DNA from: Candidatus Binatia bacterium
GTDB taxonomy: Bacteria; Desulfobacterota; Binatia; UBA9968; JAJDTQ01
Reading direction: 5' to 3'
DNA: 64,000 nt
Assembly (NCBI GenBank): GCA_951813575.1
Contig: OX638375.1
Span: forward strand, 930,001-994,000
Shown here piece after piece: positions 50,942 to 59,809 of this stretch. Below the pieces are notes generated by a model. That model was given only the letters and a program-made list of their open reading frames with translations, did not search any database and had not been told where the DNA came from. The translations under genes and the position numbers were made by a program. The first letter of the stretch is position 1; each line of letters opens with the position of its first letter.

Positions 50942-51340
50942 TCAGTATTCCATGTAGTTGGACACGCGCCAGCCCGCCTCTTCCCGGCGCACCCGGATGA
51001 GCACCCTGCGGGAGAACTCGCCGCCGGCTTCCGACCGTATGGTGAGTTGGTAGACGAAGGCGGTACGGCCGCCCGACTCCCGCTGTTCCAGCAGCTTGTA
51101 GTAGACCCGGGGCTTGCGCGTGCCCGCGTCGATGGCGTGTCCCGAGGTGAGCCGGAGTTGGTCGTCCACCTTGCTCCGGGCCAGACCCACGGTGTACTCC
51201 CGGGACCTGGGCAGGTCGATCTCCACGTAGTGCGAGTCCAGGAACGCCTCCGCCACCCCCCGCGGCGTGGTGTCGCCTTCCCCCTGGCAGCCGGCGCATA
51301 GGAGCAACAGCGCCGCGCAAAGCACACGGAGCCGGGTCAC
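50942..51340 (-). CDS. Small putative lipoprotein
   Basis: A 132-aa protein with a lipoprotein signal (MTRLRVLCAALLLLCAGCQG; lipobox LCAGC, lipidation at Cys18). The mature part has alternating strands (SREYTVGLARSKVDDQLRLT, then FSRRVLIRVRREEAGWRVSN), like NTF2-type or DUF4878-like lipoproteins. No specific function is recognised. The GTG start forms a GTGA overlap with the stop of the upstream hydrolase. The nearby lspA product would process it. Confidence 0.75.
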   Translation of the reverse strand: MTRLRVLCAALLLLCAGCQGEGDTTPRGVAEAFLDSHYVEIDLPRSREYTVGLARSKVDDQLRLTSGHAIDAGTRKPRVYYKLLEQRESGGRTAFVYQLTIRSEAGGEFSRRVLIRVRREEAGWRVSNYMEY

Positions 51341-52104
51341 GCCCCGGACCCCAGGCACCGCGCGACCCACGCTTCTGCCCGGCCCAGCGCCGCGTCGCGG
51401 TCTTCCTGACGCGTGAAGCGGTGGTCCGCACCCGGAAGGATGCACAACTCCTTCTCACCCGGCAGAGCGTCGTGGAGCGCCACGGCCTGCGCTGCCGGCA
51501 CGGTCGGATCCGCGTCTCCGTGGATCACCAGCACCGGACAGGTGATCCGCGCTACCGCCGAGGCGACGTCGATGGCGAGGGCCTCCTCCAGGAAGTCCGT
51601 CCGAAGCCGGCGGCCGTTGAACTCGATGAAGCCCTGGTCGCGCCACAGCGCCATCGCCTTGGGCGGGAAATCCCGCTCCAGGAGCGCCCGAGGATCGAAG
51701 GGAGCCGCCAGGGTCACCAGGGCCGCCACCTTCTCCGCCCCGCCCGCATGCATGAGCGCCGTGGTCCCTCCCATGCTGGATCCGATGACCGCCACCTCCG
51801 CGACCCCGCGGTCTCGCAGCAGTTCGTGGGCGGCCTCGAGATCCTCCACCTGCCGGGTGCAGGTGATGGACTCGAACTCGCCGGCGGACTCGCCGGCGCC
51901 GGTGAAGTCGAAGCGAAGCACCGTAAAACCGGCTCCGCCGAGGGACCCGCCCAGGTGCACGAGCTTGAAGCTCTCCTTGTTCGACTCCATGCCGTGGCAC
52001 AGGATCACGCCGAAGGAATTGGCCTCCCCCGCGGGCAGATGGAGAACCCCCGCCAGATGCCCGCCCCTGCGGTTGCTGAACGTGACGTGCTGTTCCATGA
52101 GCAT
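51337..52104 (-). CDS. Alpha/beta hydrolase (acyl-peptide-hydrolase/esterase-like)
   Basis: A 255-aa hydrolase with an HGM oxyanion motif (VILCHGMESNKESFKLV), DFTGAGES, nucleophile Ser in VIGSSMGGTTALMHAG, Asp in IHGDADPTVP and His in PGADHRFTRQED. This layout matches BAAT/acyl-esterase-type or cinnamoyl-esterase-like hydrolases. It is 4 nt downstream of lspA and overlaps the lipoprotein gene, so it is part of a continuous minus-strand unit. Confidence 0.85.
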   Translation of the reverse strand: MLMEQHVTFSNRRGGHLAGVLHLPAGEANSFGVILCHGMESNKESFKLVHLGGSLGGAGFTVLRFDFTGAGESAGEFESITCTRQVEDLEAAHELLRDRGVAEVAVIGSSMGGTTALMHAGGAEKVAALVTLAAPFDPRALLERDFPPKAMALWRDQGFIEFNGRRLRTDFLEEALAIDVASAVARITCPVLVIHGDADPTVPAAQAVALHDALPGEKELCILPGADHRFTRQEDRDAALGRAEAWVARCLGSGA

Positions 52105-52108
52105 GGAG

Positions 52109-52621
52109 TCAGTCGCCGGCCCGCGAGAACGGGTCCCTGCCCTTGGTGCGCATGAGGAAGAAGAGACACAGCACGGCGCCGACGGTAATGAAGCTGTCCG
52201 CCACGTTGAACGCCGGCCAGTGGTAGGCGTTCCAGTGGAGGTCGACGAAATCGATCACCTCGCCGTAGAGCAGGCGGTCCGCCAGGTTGCCCAGGGCCCC
52301 TGCCAGGATGAACGTCAACGACAGTATGAGACCGGTATCCCTCTCCGAAAGGCGGCGGAGCAGGTGGACGACGAAGCCGATGGCCACCAGCGAGAAGACG
52401 ATCAGGAGGTAGGAAGCGAAAGCCCGGCGCTGACCGGCCAGCAACCCGAACGCGGCCCCGGTGTTGCGGACATGGGTCAGGTCCACCCAGCCCTCGATGA
52501 CGGGAATCGAACGATGCCGCGGAATCGTGTGGTCAACGAGCAGCTTGGTGCCCTGGTCGAGCAGCAGGATCACGGCCAGCAGAACGATTATGCGCGCGCG
52601 TTTTCGGCCTGCGGTAAAGAT
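52109..52621 (-). CDS. lspA: Lipoprotein signal peptidase LspA, non-standard start codon
   Basis: An aspartic signal peptidase II with four membrane segments. Both catalytic Asp regions are present (GALGNLADRLLYGEVIDF and FNVADSFITVGA), as is the NTGAAFG motif. Its N-terminus (GRKRARIIVLLAVILLLDQG) is encoded only upstream of any ATG, GTG or TTG in frame. An ATC at 52621 sits 6 nt after a perfect GGAGGT, and the preceding codon is ACG (52624). From 52621 the protein has 170 aa, the normal size. The first standard start, GTG at 52573, would cut into the first membrane helix. It overlaps the end of ileS by 34 nt. Confidence 0.88.
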   Translation of the reverse strand: MFTAGRKRARIIVLLAVILLLDQGTKLLVDHTIPRHRSIPVIEGWVDLTHVRNTGAAFGLLAGQRRAFASYLLIVFSLVAIGFVVHLLRRLSERDTGLILSLTFILAGALGNLADRLLYGEVIDFVDLHWNAYHWPAFNVADSFITVGAVLCLFFLMRTKGRDPFSRAGD

Positions 52622-55497
52622 CGTAGCACCTCCGCGCAACGGGGACAGGCCCCCGGATGGGCGCTGTCCTCTCCCACGCCCGGGTGATACTTCCAGCACC
52701 GCTCGCACTTCCCCCCGTCGGCGGGATAGACGGCCACGGCTCCGCCCAGGGCCGTGCTCTCGTAGCCCATGCCCTGCGCCGGCGCGGCCGCCCCGTCCTT
52801 GGCGCCGGCGTCGGCCCCCGCCTCGGGCTCCGGGTAGACGAGGTCGTCTGACGGCACCCCCGGGACTACCGACACCTGCGAGACGATGAAGAGGTCTTCC
52901 CACGGCATCGGCGCGCTGGCGCGCAACAGCTCCTGAATGGCCGGGGCCTTGCCGTAGGCATCCGGAAAAAGCACCACGCGCGCGTCCAGCGAATGGCCGA
53001 TGGCGCCGCACTGACGCGCCGTTTCCAGGGCCTTCAGCACCTCCCCGCGCAGATCCAGACGCAACTCCCACTCCGCCGCCAGGGCGGGATCCGACAACCC
53101 TTCGTCCGGTTCGGGTATCGCCGAGAGCAGGATACTGTCCGGGCGGGACGCCGTGCCGGGCGCGTGCTCCCATATCTCCTCGGCGGTGAAGGAGATGATC
53201 GGCGCCATCAGATGGACCAGGGTTTGGAGGATGCCGTGGAGCGCGGTCTGCGCCGATCTCCGGCCGGCGGAGCCGCTTCCCTCGCAGTAGAGCCGGTCCT
53301 TGACGATGTCCAGGTAGAGCGAGCTCAGGTCCACGCTGCAGTAGTTGTTCAACGCATGATAGACGAAGTGGAACTCGAACTTGTCGAAAGCTTCGAGACA
53401 GCGCCTGAGCAGCCGCTGGTTGCGGTCGAGAATCCAGCGGTCCAGGGGCTCCAGGGCATCGGCGCTCACCGCGTCGGTTCCAGGGTCGAAGTCGTGGAGG
53501 TTGCCGATGAGGAAACGGGCGGTGTTCCGCAGTCGCCGGTACGACTCCACCAGCCGCTTCAGGATCTCGTCGGAGATGCGAACGTCGTCCCGGTAATCCT
53601 CGGCCGCCACCCAGAGCCGGATGATGTCGGCGCCGAACTTCTTGATGATCTCCTGCGGCGCGGTGACGTTGCCCAGGGACTTGGACATCTTGTGTCCCTT
53701 GCCGTCCAGCACGAACCCGTGGGTGAGCACGCCTTCGTAGGGCGCCCGTCCGCGGTTCGCCACCGACGTCAGCAGCGAGGTGTGGAACCAGCCGCGGTGC
53801 TGGTCGCTGCCCTCCAGGTAGAGGTCCGCCCTGCCGCCGAGCTCGGGGTGGCGCTCCACCACCGCGGCATGGCTCACGCCCGAGTCGAACCAGACATCCA
53901 GGATGTCCTCTTCCTTGGAGAACCGCGTGGAGCCGCAGCCCTGGCAGCGGAAACCGGGAGGAGCCAACTCGCCCGGCGGCCTCACGAACCAGGCGTCGGA
54001 CCCCTCTTGCTCGAACAGTCCGGCGACGTGCTCGCACAATGCCTCGCTCAGTTGCGTCTCGCCGCAGTCCGCGCAGTACAGCACGGGAATGGGCACGCCC
54101 CAGGAACGCTGCCGCGAGATGCACCAGTCCGGACGGTTGGCCATCATGCCGGTGATGCGGTCCTGCCCCCAGGGCGGAATCCATTGCACCTGCTCGATGG
54201 CGTCGAGGGAGCCCTGCCGCAGACCCGTGTGGGCCATGGAGATGAACCACTGCTCCGTGGCCCGGAACAGCACCGGCTGCTTGCAGCGCCAGCAGTGCGG
54301 ATAGCTGTGGTCGATGTCCCGGGCGCCGAGCAACCGCATCTCCTGCTCCAGTCTGGAGATGATCCGCGGGTTGGCGTCGAACACCATGTCGCCGGCAAAC
54401 TCCCCCGCTTCGGCGGTGAACCGGCCGGCTCCGTCCACCGGCGCGTACGCGTCGAGGCCGTAACGCTGGCCCGCTTCGAAATCCTCGTGTCCGTGTCCCG
54501 GCGCCACATGGACGCAGCCGGTGCCCTGATCCGCAGTGACGAACTCTCCGAGGATGACGATGACGTCCCGATCGAGCCACGCGTGCGAGCAAACGATGCC
54601 TTCGAGCTCCGCCCCGGACCAGGAACCCTCCAGCACCTCGAACTCCCCGCTCTCATACCCGAAGTCCTGCATCAGCGAGGGCAGTAGTTCCTCCGCCACC
54701 ACCAGCACGCCGGCCGGGGTGCGCACGCGGCGGTACCGCATCAGCGGGTGCAGGGCGATGGCCTGGTTCGCCGGCAGGGTCCAGGGCGTGGTGGTCCAGA
54801 TGGCGAAGGCGCCCTCCGCATCGTCCGGCAGCTTGCCCTTGGAGTCCTTGATCGGGAACTTCACGTAGACGGACGGGGTCCGCTGGTTGTCGTACTCCAC
54901 CTCGGCCTCCGCCAAAGCGGTGGCGCAGGAGGCGCACCAGTAGACCGGTTTCTTGCTCCGGTACATGGAACCGCTGGCCATGAACTTGCCGAGCTCCCGG
55001 ACCTCGGTGGCCTCGTACTCGAAGTCGATGGTCCGGTACGGCTCCGCCCAGCGCCCCAGCACGCCCAGCCGCTTGAACTCCTCCCGCTGGACGCCGATGA
55101 ACTTCTCCGCGTGGGCGCGGCACAGCTTGCGGACCTCCACCTTGCTGAGCCGGTTCTTCTTCTCCCGGCCCAGGTTCTTCTCCACCTGGAGCTCGATGGG
55201 GAGTCCATGACAGTCCCAGCCCGGGATGTAGGGCGTGCAGTAGCCCCGCATGCTCTTGTACTTGACGATGATGTCCTTGAGGACCTTGTTGAGCGCATGC
55301 CCGATGTGGATGCGCTCGTTGGCGTACGGCGGACCGTCGTGCAGGATGAACTTGGGAGCGCCGCGGCGGGCGTCCACCATTTTTTCGTGGATGTCCTCAC
55401 GCTCCCACTTCTCCACCCGCGCGGGCTCCTTCTGCGGCAGGTTGCCGCGCATCGGGAACGTGGTCCTGGGAAGGTTCAGCGTGTCTTTGTAGTCCAT
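52588..55497 (-). CDS. ileS: Isoleucyl-tRNA synthetase
   Basis: A 969-aa class Ia aminoacyl-tRNA synthetase. It shows the HIGH signature (NERIHIGHALNKVLKDII), the CP1 editing domain (TTTPWTLPANQAIALHP; TADQGTGCVHVAPGHGHEDF), the KMSKS loop (GHKMSKSLGNVTAPQ), the anticodon-binding helices and a C-terminal zinc site (CERCWKYHPGVG and CPRCAEV). The length fits the bacterial group. It is followed directly by lspA, a common arrangement. No T-box is evident upstream. Confidence 0.97.
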   Translation of the reverse strand: MDYKDTLNLPRTTFPMRGNLPQKEPARVEKWEREDIHEKMVDARRGAPKFILHDGPPYANERIHIGHALNKVLKDIIVKYKSMRGYCTPYIPGWDCHGLPIELQVEKNLGREKKNRLSKVEVRKLCRAHAEKFIGVQREEFKRLGVLGRWAEPYRTIDFEYEATEVRELGKFMASGSMYRSKKPVYWCASCATALAEAEVEYDNQRTPSVYVKFPIKDSKGKLPDDAEGAFAIWTTTPWTLPANQAIALHPLMRYRRVRTPAGVLVVAEELLPSLMQDFGYESGEFEVLEGSWSGAELEGIVCSHAWLDRDVIVILGEFVTADQGTGCVHVAPGHGHEDFEAGQRYGLDAYAPVDGAGRFTAEAGEFAGDMVFDANPRIISRLEQEMRLLGARDIDHSYPHCWRCKQPVLFRATEQWFISMAHTGLRQGSLDAIEQVQWIPPWGQDRITGMMANRPDWCISRQRSWGVPIPVLYCADCGETQLSEALCEHVAGLFEQEGSDAWFVRPPGELAPPGFRCQGCGSTRFSKEEDILDVWFDSGVSHAAVVERHPELGGRADLYLEGSDQHRGWFHTSLLTSVANRGRAPYEGVLTHGFVLDGKGHKMSKSLGNVTAPQEIIKKFGADIIRLWVAAEDYRDDVRISDEILKRLVESYRRLRNTARFLIGNLHDFDPGTDAVSADALEPLDRWILDRNQRLLRRCLEAFDKFEFHFVYHALNNYCSVDLSSLYLDIVKDRLYCEGSGSAGRRSAQTALHGILQTLVHLMAPIISFTAEEIWEHAPGTASRPDSILLSAIPEPDEGLSDPALAAEWELRLDLRGEVLKALETARQCGAIGHSLDARVVLFPDAYGKAPAIQELLRASAPMPWEDLFIVSQVSVVPGVPSDDLVYPEPEAGADAGAKDGAAAPAQGMGYESTALGGAVAVYPADGGKCERCWKYHPGVGEDSAHPGACPRCAEVLRSLPQAENARA

Positions 55498-55816
55498 GAA
55501 CTTCTTCCCTCACTTGCCGGCGAGCGACTTCCGGAGCTCCGAAACGACCATATGGGGAATTGGGTGCCGATGAGGCGGGAGTCAGGAGGACCGTCCCTTC
55601 TCAAATCCCTCCCGGAATATTTGTAACACAAAGGCGCTCCGGGAGTCCACGGGAGCGGCTGGATTCACGAGGTCCCGTGTGCTATGACAACCCCGTTTCC
55701 AACGGGTTTTCCGCTCTTTCCATTCCCGCTGAAGAAGCGTTCCGCCTCCCGTTCGTCCGTGTGAGCAACGACTCCGGGCGCGGGGCTCGGTTCGGCGTAA
55801 TCAAGGAGGAACCTCC
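55498..55816. other. divergent intergenic region, ileS / class II aldolase
   Basis: The 319 nt contain promoters for both directions, but none is strong. For ileS, a TGGACT-18-TACAAA pair around 55620-55650 on the minus strand is possible. A short hairpin (AACCCCGTT/AACGGGTT, 55686-55706) followed by TTTCC lies on the plus strand. No coding sequence or tRNA is seen. A T-box specifier arrangement was looked for and not found. Confidence 0.4.
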
Positions 55817-56584
55817 ATGGCCAAGTCGCAGAAAGGCAGACCCGGCGCGCGCGAGCTCGGACGGCTCAAGAAGACCGTGGCGCTGGCCACGCGGATGCTG
55901 TTCCACCAGGGCCTTGCCGACTACCACGGCCACGTCAGCTCCAGGATTCCCGGCACCAACCGGCTGCTGATCAAACCGGTGCTCGCGCCCCTGGGCTCCA
56001 TCAAGAGCAAAGACATCATGGAAGTGGACATCGACGAGTACAAGAAGAACTGCGAGGCCAACTGGGCCAAGGCCGGCGACCAGAAGGCCGTGATCAAGCT
56101 CAAGGTGCCGCCCCGGGAGACCATGATCCACGCGGCCATCATGGAGGCGCGGCCTGACGTCAACTCGGTGGTCCACACGCACCAGCCGCTGGCCACGGCC
56201 TTCGCCATCGCCGGCGTTCCCATCCGGCCCATCTACAACCAGGCCTCCGCCTTCGCCCCCGAGACGCCCATCTTCCACAGCCCCCGGCTGATCTACACGG
56301 TCCAGGACGGCATCGAAGTCGCGGCAACGCTGGGCGACCGCATGGCGCTGTTGATGCAGGGACACGGCATCACCACGGTGGGCGACAGCGTGGAGCAGGC
56401 CGCCTCTCACGCCGTCTACCTGGAGCGGACGGCCCAAATGCAGTGGGTGGCCAGCACCATCGGACAGGCGGTGTCCATGCCGGGCCGCAACACGGCGATC
56501 ATGGCGGCCACCAACCGCGGGCGGGCCCATCACGCATTCGCGTATTTCACCGGCCTCATGCCCGACGAAATGAAGGAAGACTAG
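55817..56584 (+). CDS. Class II aldolase/adducin family protein
   Basis: A 255-aa zinc-dependent aldolase-fold protein. The metal-binding His residues are in SVVHTHQPLA and LMQGHGITTV, and YHGHVSSRIPGTNRLLI is the N-terminal signature. Relatives include fuculose- and ribulose-phosphate aldolases/epimerases and decarboxylating enzymes acting on non-phosphorylated compounds. The next gene is a UbiD decarboxylase 85 nt downstream, so the pair may act in one degradation route. AAGGAGG precedes the ATG. Confidence 0.88.
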   Translation: MAKSQKGRPGARELGRLKKTVALATRMLFHQGLADYHGHVSSRIPGTNRLLIKPVLAPLGSIKSKDIMEVDIDEYKKNCEANWAKAGDQKAVIKLKVPPRETMIHAAIMEARPDVNSVVHTHQPLATAFAIAGVPIRPIYNQASAFAPETPIFHSPRLIYTVQDGIEVAATLGDRMALLMQGHGITTVGDSVEQAASHAVYLERTAQMQWVASTIGQAVSMPGRNTAIMAATNRGRAHHAFAYFTGLMPDEMKED

Positions 56585-56669
56585 TCGTCCCGCAACCCAA
56601 ACAGATGCGACCCACAGGCGGCCGGTCATGCGGGCCGCCTGAAACATCACACGACAAGGAAGGTGAAGC

Positions 56670-58238
56670 ATGGCTGAGGCGAACAGGCCGGAGTCGGCCG
56701 CGGGCCGCCCGATTCAGGACATCCGCGAGTGGCTGGACCGCGCGGAAGGCATCAACGAGCTGATTCAGATCGACAAGCCGGTGGACCGGGACGAGGAGAT
56801 GAGCGCCATCACCTATCTGGTGGCCAAGCAGGATCCGTCCCCCGCCATCCTGTTCGACAACCCCAAGGGGTACGAAGACAGCCCCATCGGCGCCCGGATG
56901 CTGTGGAACATCCTGGGGCCCAGCTCGAAACGCATTGCCCTTACCATCGAGGAGCCGCCCGAGACGCCGACGCTGGAGCTCATCCGGCGGCTCAAGGAGA
57001 AAATGAAGGACCGGATCCCGCCGCGGGAAGTGCCGGAGGCCCAAGCCCCGGTGTTCGAAAACACCCTGAGCGGAGCGGATATCGACCTGGAGCAGTTGCC
57101 CATTCCCAGGCACTGGCCGCTGGACGGCGGCCGTTACGCCGGCACCGCCGACGCGGTCTTCACCCGCGACCCGGATTCGGGATACCTGAACGTCGGCACC
57201 TACCGCATGATGCTCCAGGGCAAGAATCAGGTGGGTCTCTACCTGTCGCCGGGCAAGGATGCCCGGCTTCACATCACCCGCTCTTGGGAACAAGGCAAGT
57301 CCGTGCCCGTGGCCGCGGCCTGGGGCATCGATCCGCTGTTCATGCTGGTGGGTTCCCAGACCTTTCCCAAGAACGTGTCGGAGTACGAGTTCGCCGGCGG
57401 CATCAAGGGCGAGGCGATCCCGGTGGTGCGCGCCCAGACCAGCGACCTGCTGCTGCCGGCCAACGCCGAGCTGGTGGTGGAGGGAGTCATCCACCCCAAC
57501 TCGGTGAAGACCGAGGGACCTTTCGGCGAGTTTCCCGGCTACTACGGCAGGCCGGAGGCCGGCTGCCCGCTGGTGGACATCACCCGGGTGCACTACCGCA
57601 CCAACCCGGTGCTCACCAACGCCATCATGGCCGACTACCCGTCCTGCGAGCAGAGCGGCTTCTTCGCCGTCATCCGTTCGGCCCGTATATGGGACGACCT
57701 GGACAAGCTCGGCATCCCCGGCGTCCAGGGCGTCTACGCGCATCCGGCGGGAGCCGGCGGCTTCGGCATGACGGTCATCAGCCTGGAACAGCGCTACGCC
57801 GGCCACGCGGCCCAGTGCCTGGCCCTGGCGGCCCAGGTGCCCGGCGGCGCCTACTACACCAAGTGGATCATCGCCGTGGACGAGGACATCGATCCGACGG
57901 ACATGGACCAGGTGATCTGGGCCATGAGCAGCCGCTGCCATCCCATCGAGGACATCGACATCCTGCGCAACACGTGGAGCACCTGGCTGGACCCCACCCA
58001 GAACCCGCCGGAAGAGCGGCCCTACGGCTCCAAGGCGCTGATCAACGCGTGCAAGGAGCACCGTTACCTGCCGGTCTTCTCCAAGCGCACCACGTTGAGC
58101 CGGGAGATGTACGACCAGGTGGCGGGGCGCTGGAAGGAGCTCGGACTGCGGGGAACGATTCCCACCGTCCGGGCCTTCGAAGAGGACAAGAAGGTCGTGT
58201 ACCACGAACAGGGAGGGTTCGAGCCCGGAAAGAAGTAG
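56670..58238 (+). CDS. UbiD family decarboxylase, canonical motif
   Basis: A 522-aa prFMN-dependent decarboxylase-type protein. The catalytic EGPFGEFPGYYG motif is complete (Glu282 and Glu287), with the partner Arg in NVGTYRMMLQGKNQVGLYLS. Substrates in this superfamily include 4-hydroxybenzoates, cinnamates and other unsaturated acids; which one applies here is unknown. It lacks a UbiX partner in the window. AAGGAAGGTGAAGC precedes the ATG. Compare the paralogue at 22616, where the first Glu is lost. Confidence 0.92.
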   Translation: MAEANRPESAAGRPIQDIREWLDRAEGINELIQIDKPVDRDEEMSAITYLVAKQDPSPAILFDNPKGYEDSPIGARMLWNILGPSSKRIALTIEEPPETPTLELIRRLKEKMKDRIPPREVPEAQAPVFENTLSGADIDLEQLPIPRHWPLDGGRYAGTADAVFTRDPDSGYLNVGTYRMMLQGKNQVGLYLSPGKDARLHITRSWEQGKSVPVAAAWGIDPLFMLVGSQTFPKNVSEYEFAGGIKGEAIPVVRAQTSDLLLPANAELVVEGVIHPNSVKTEGPFGEFPGYYGRPEAGCPLVDITRVHYRTNPVLTNAIMADYPSCEQSGFFAVIRSARIWDDLDKLGIPGVQGVYAHPAGAGGFGMTVISLEQRYAGHAAQCLALAAQVPGGAYYTKWIIAVDEDIDPTDMDQVIWAMSSRCHPIEDIDILRNTWSTWLDPTQNPPEERPYGSKALINACKEHRYLPVFSKRTTLSREMYDQVAGRWKELGLRGTIPTVRAFEEDKKVVYHEQGGFEPGKK

Positions 58239-58317
58239 CAGGGGAGCCGTGCCTTGGTACGTTCACGGTGCGCCAAAACACGATGCGTGAACGGCGACAA
58301 CGCCGCCGCACAGCTTG

Positions 58318-58346
58318 TTGCCCACGTCTGGCCGCTGTGGTATTGT
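58318..58346 (+). promoter_or_regulatory. candidate promoter for the STAS-GPP34 genes
   Basis: TTGCCC (58318-58323) and TATTGT (58341-58346) are 17 nt apart in the 213-nt gap after the UbiD gene. Just upstream, CGTTCACG and CGTGAACG (58260-58293) form an 8-bp inverted repeat that may end the UbiD transcript. Confidence 0.4.
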
Positions 58347-58451
58347 TGGGCCGCTTTGACATTGGTGGATCCATTGACGGCGGACACGTAGCGGCGTCTG
58401 TCGGCAGTGTCTTTCGTACAGGATCTTTCGAAACCAGGGAAAAGGTGTCGG

Positions 58452-58784
58452 ATGGACATTCAAGAGGAAACCCAGGGATCGCTGGTGGTGGTGGCGCTGA
58501 GCGGGCGGGTCGACGGCTTCACCAGCCCCGAACTCGAGAAACGGATCTCGGATATCATTGAGCGTGGCAACCACCGCGTGCTGCTGGACTGCGCGAACAT
58601 GGAATATATCAGCAGCGCGGGCTTGCGGGTGGTTCTCGTGAGCGCCAAGAAGTGCCAGAATGAAGGGGGAAAGCTTGCGGTATGTTCGCTGCAGCCTTCA
58701 TGCAAGTCGGTGATGGAGGTCAGCGGGTTTCTCAACATGCTCGAGTACCACGAAACCCGCGATGCCGCCCTGGCGGCGGGATAA
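58452..58784 (+). CDS. STAS-domain anti-sigma-factor antagonist
   Basis: A 110-aa single STAS domain of the SpoIIAA/RsbV type: LSGRVDGFTSPELEKRISDI, then LLDCANMEYISSAGLRVVL with the phosphorylatable Ser in the SSAGLR motif. Such proteins are switched by phosphorylation and sequester an anti-sigma kinase or act in a partner-switching complex. No kinase (RsbW-like) or phosphatase gene is nearby. The ATG at 58452 has AAAGGTG upstream; a longer reading to 58407 is unlikely. It is 13 nt before the GPP34 gene. Confidence 0.9.
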   Translation: MDIQEETQGSLVVVALSGRVDGFTSPELEKRISDIIERGNHRVLLDCANMEYISSAGLRVVLVSAKKCQNEGGKLAVCSLQPSCKSVMEVSGFLNMLEYHETRDAALAAG

Positions 58785-58797
58785 GTGAGGCGGCGCC

Positions 58798-59451
58798 ATG
58801 CTTACATTCACCGAAGAAATCCTGCTGCTGATGCTTGACGACGACGGCCTGTTCCTGCCGATCCGGGGCGGTGCCGTGGAGCACATCCTGGTGGGCGCCG
58901 CGCTCATGGACCTCGCATTCGCCAACCGCATCGACACCGATCCCGAGAAACTTCAGGTGATCGACGCGACACCGACGGGCAACCCGCTGGTCGACGGAGC
59001 GCTCGACCGCATCGCCCGTTCCGAGCAGACCCTGGATACCAAGGGATGGGTGGAGTTGCTGGCCCGGGAGCAGGCCGGCGACATCCGCCAGCGGGCCATG
59101 AACAACCTCATCGAGCACGGCATTCTCGAGGCCAAGGACGAGAAGTTCCTGTGGGTGTTCCATTCCCGCCGCTATCCCACCATCGACGGACGCACGGAAC
59201 GGGCCGTAAAGCTGCGCATGGAGGACGTGCTGTTGTCCGACGACATGCCCGACCCGCGGGACGTCGCGCTGGTCTGCCTAGTGGACGCCTGCGACATCCT
59301 GGGCGACATCTTCTCGGAACGGGAGATGGAGCGGGTCCGTCCCCGCATCGAGCAGCTCCGCGTCATGGACCTCATCGGCCGAGAAGTCGGCAGCGTCATC
59401 GCCGAGATCGAAGAGTCCATTACCATGGCCATGGCACAGGTGGCGCACTAG
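58798..59451 (+). CDS. GPP34 (GOLPH3/VPS74-like) family protein
   Basis: A 217-aa helical protein matching the GPP34 family: LTFTEEILLLMLDDDGLFLP at the start, VGAALMDLAFANRIDTDPEK, then LEAKDEKFLWVFHSRRYPTI and a C-terminal RDVALVCLVDACDILGDIFS helix. Eukaryotic relatives bind phosphatidylinositol-4-phosphate and retain Golgi enzymes; bacterial roles are unknown. It is close behind the STAS gene, so the two are likely co-expressed and may act together at the membrane (inference). Confidence 0.88.
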   Translation: MLTFTEEILLLMLDDDGLFLPIRGGAVEHILVGAALMDLAFANRIDTDPEKLQVIDATPTGNPLVDGALDRIARSEQTLDTKGWVELLAREQAGDIRQRAMNNLIEHGILEAKDEKFLWVFHSRRYPTIDGRTERAVKLRMEDVLLSDDMPDPRDVALVCLVDACDILGDIFSEREMERVRPRIEQLRVMDLIGREVGSVIAEIEESITMAMAQVAH

Positions 59452-59809
59452 TCGCAGTCACCCGTCCGCGGCCGCCACGGGGCCGCGCCCAGCCTCCCCG
59501 TGGACTCCCAACATCTTGCGCGTCCCCCTCGAACTCGGCATCGAGCGAGGGGGCGTCGCAGCCACGCCAACCCCTTCAACACCTCCTTCATGGTGGCAGG
59601 ACGCTTGTGCCTCTTGTCGTCTCCGGTCACGGGCGTCCAGGGTTCAGGGGCCGCCATTCTTGCCGGCCAGGCTCCGTGCGTACCCGATCCGTTGGTTGAA
59701 AAATACAACCTCGCTGCCCTGGCTGCCCTTAAGGTTCATGGGCTTCCGGTCGATTATTTCACTATAGGCTGTGCGACCGAAAGGATTCCAACAACAAGGA
59801 GGAAGACCC
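59452..59809 (+). other. intergenic region before the Gly-Cys repeat gene
   Basis: The 358 nt have no supported gene. A GGGGCCGCGCCC-rich hairpin near 59470-59500 may end the GPP34 transcript. A possible -10, TATAGG, is at 59763-59768 with only a weak -35, and would start transcription about 35 nt before the next ATG. The AAGGAGG ribosome site is at its right end. Confidence 0.4.

Noticed and set aside
52109..54592. A single 827-codon frame ending in the LspA sequence
   Set aside because: Only its last 170 codons are LspA; the rest runs out of frame through ileS and is Arg/Gly-rich nonsense.
55498..55816. T-box riboswitch upstream of ileS
   Set aside because: No AGGGTGGNACCGCG-like T-box sequence or terminator/antiterminator pair was found in the leader.
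59448..59708. 86-codon minus-strand frame in the gap before the Gly-Cys gene
   Set aside because: There is no ribosome site or recognisable domain, and it overlaps the end of the GPP34 gene. Its composition is Arg/Pro-rich like other shadows.
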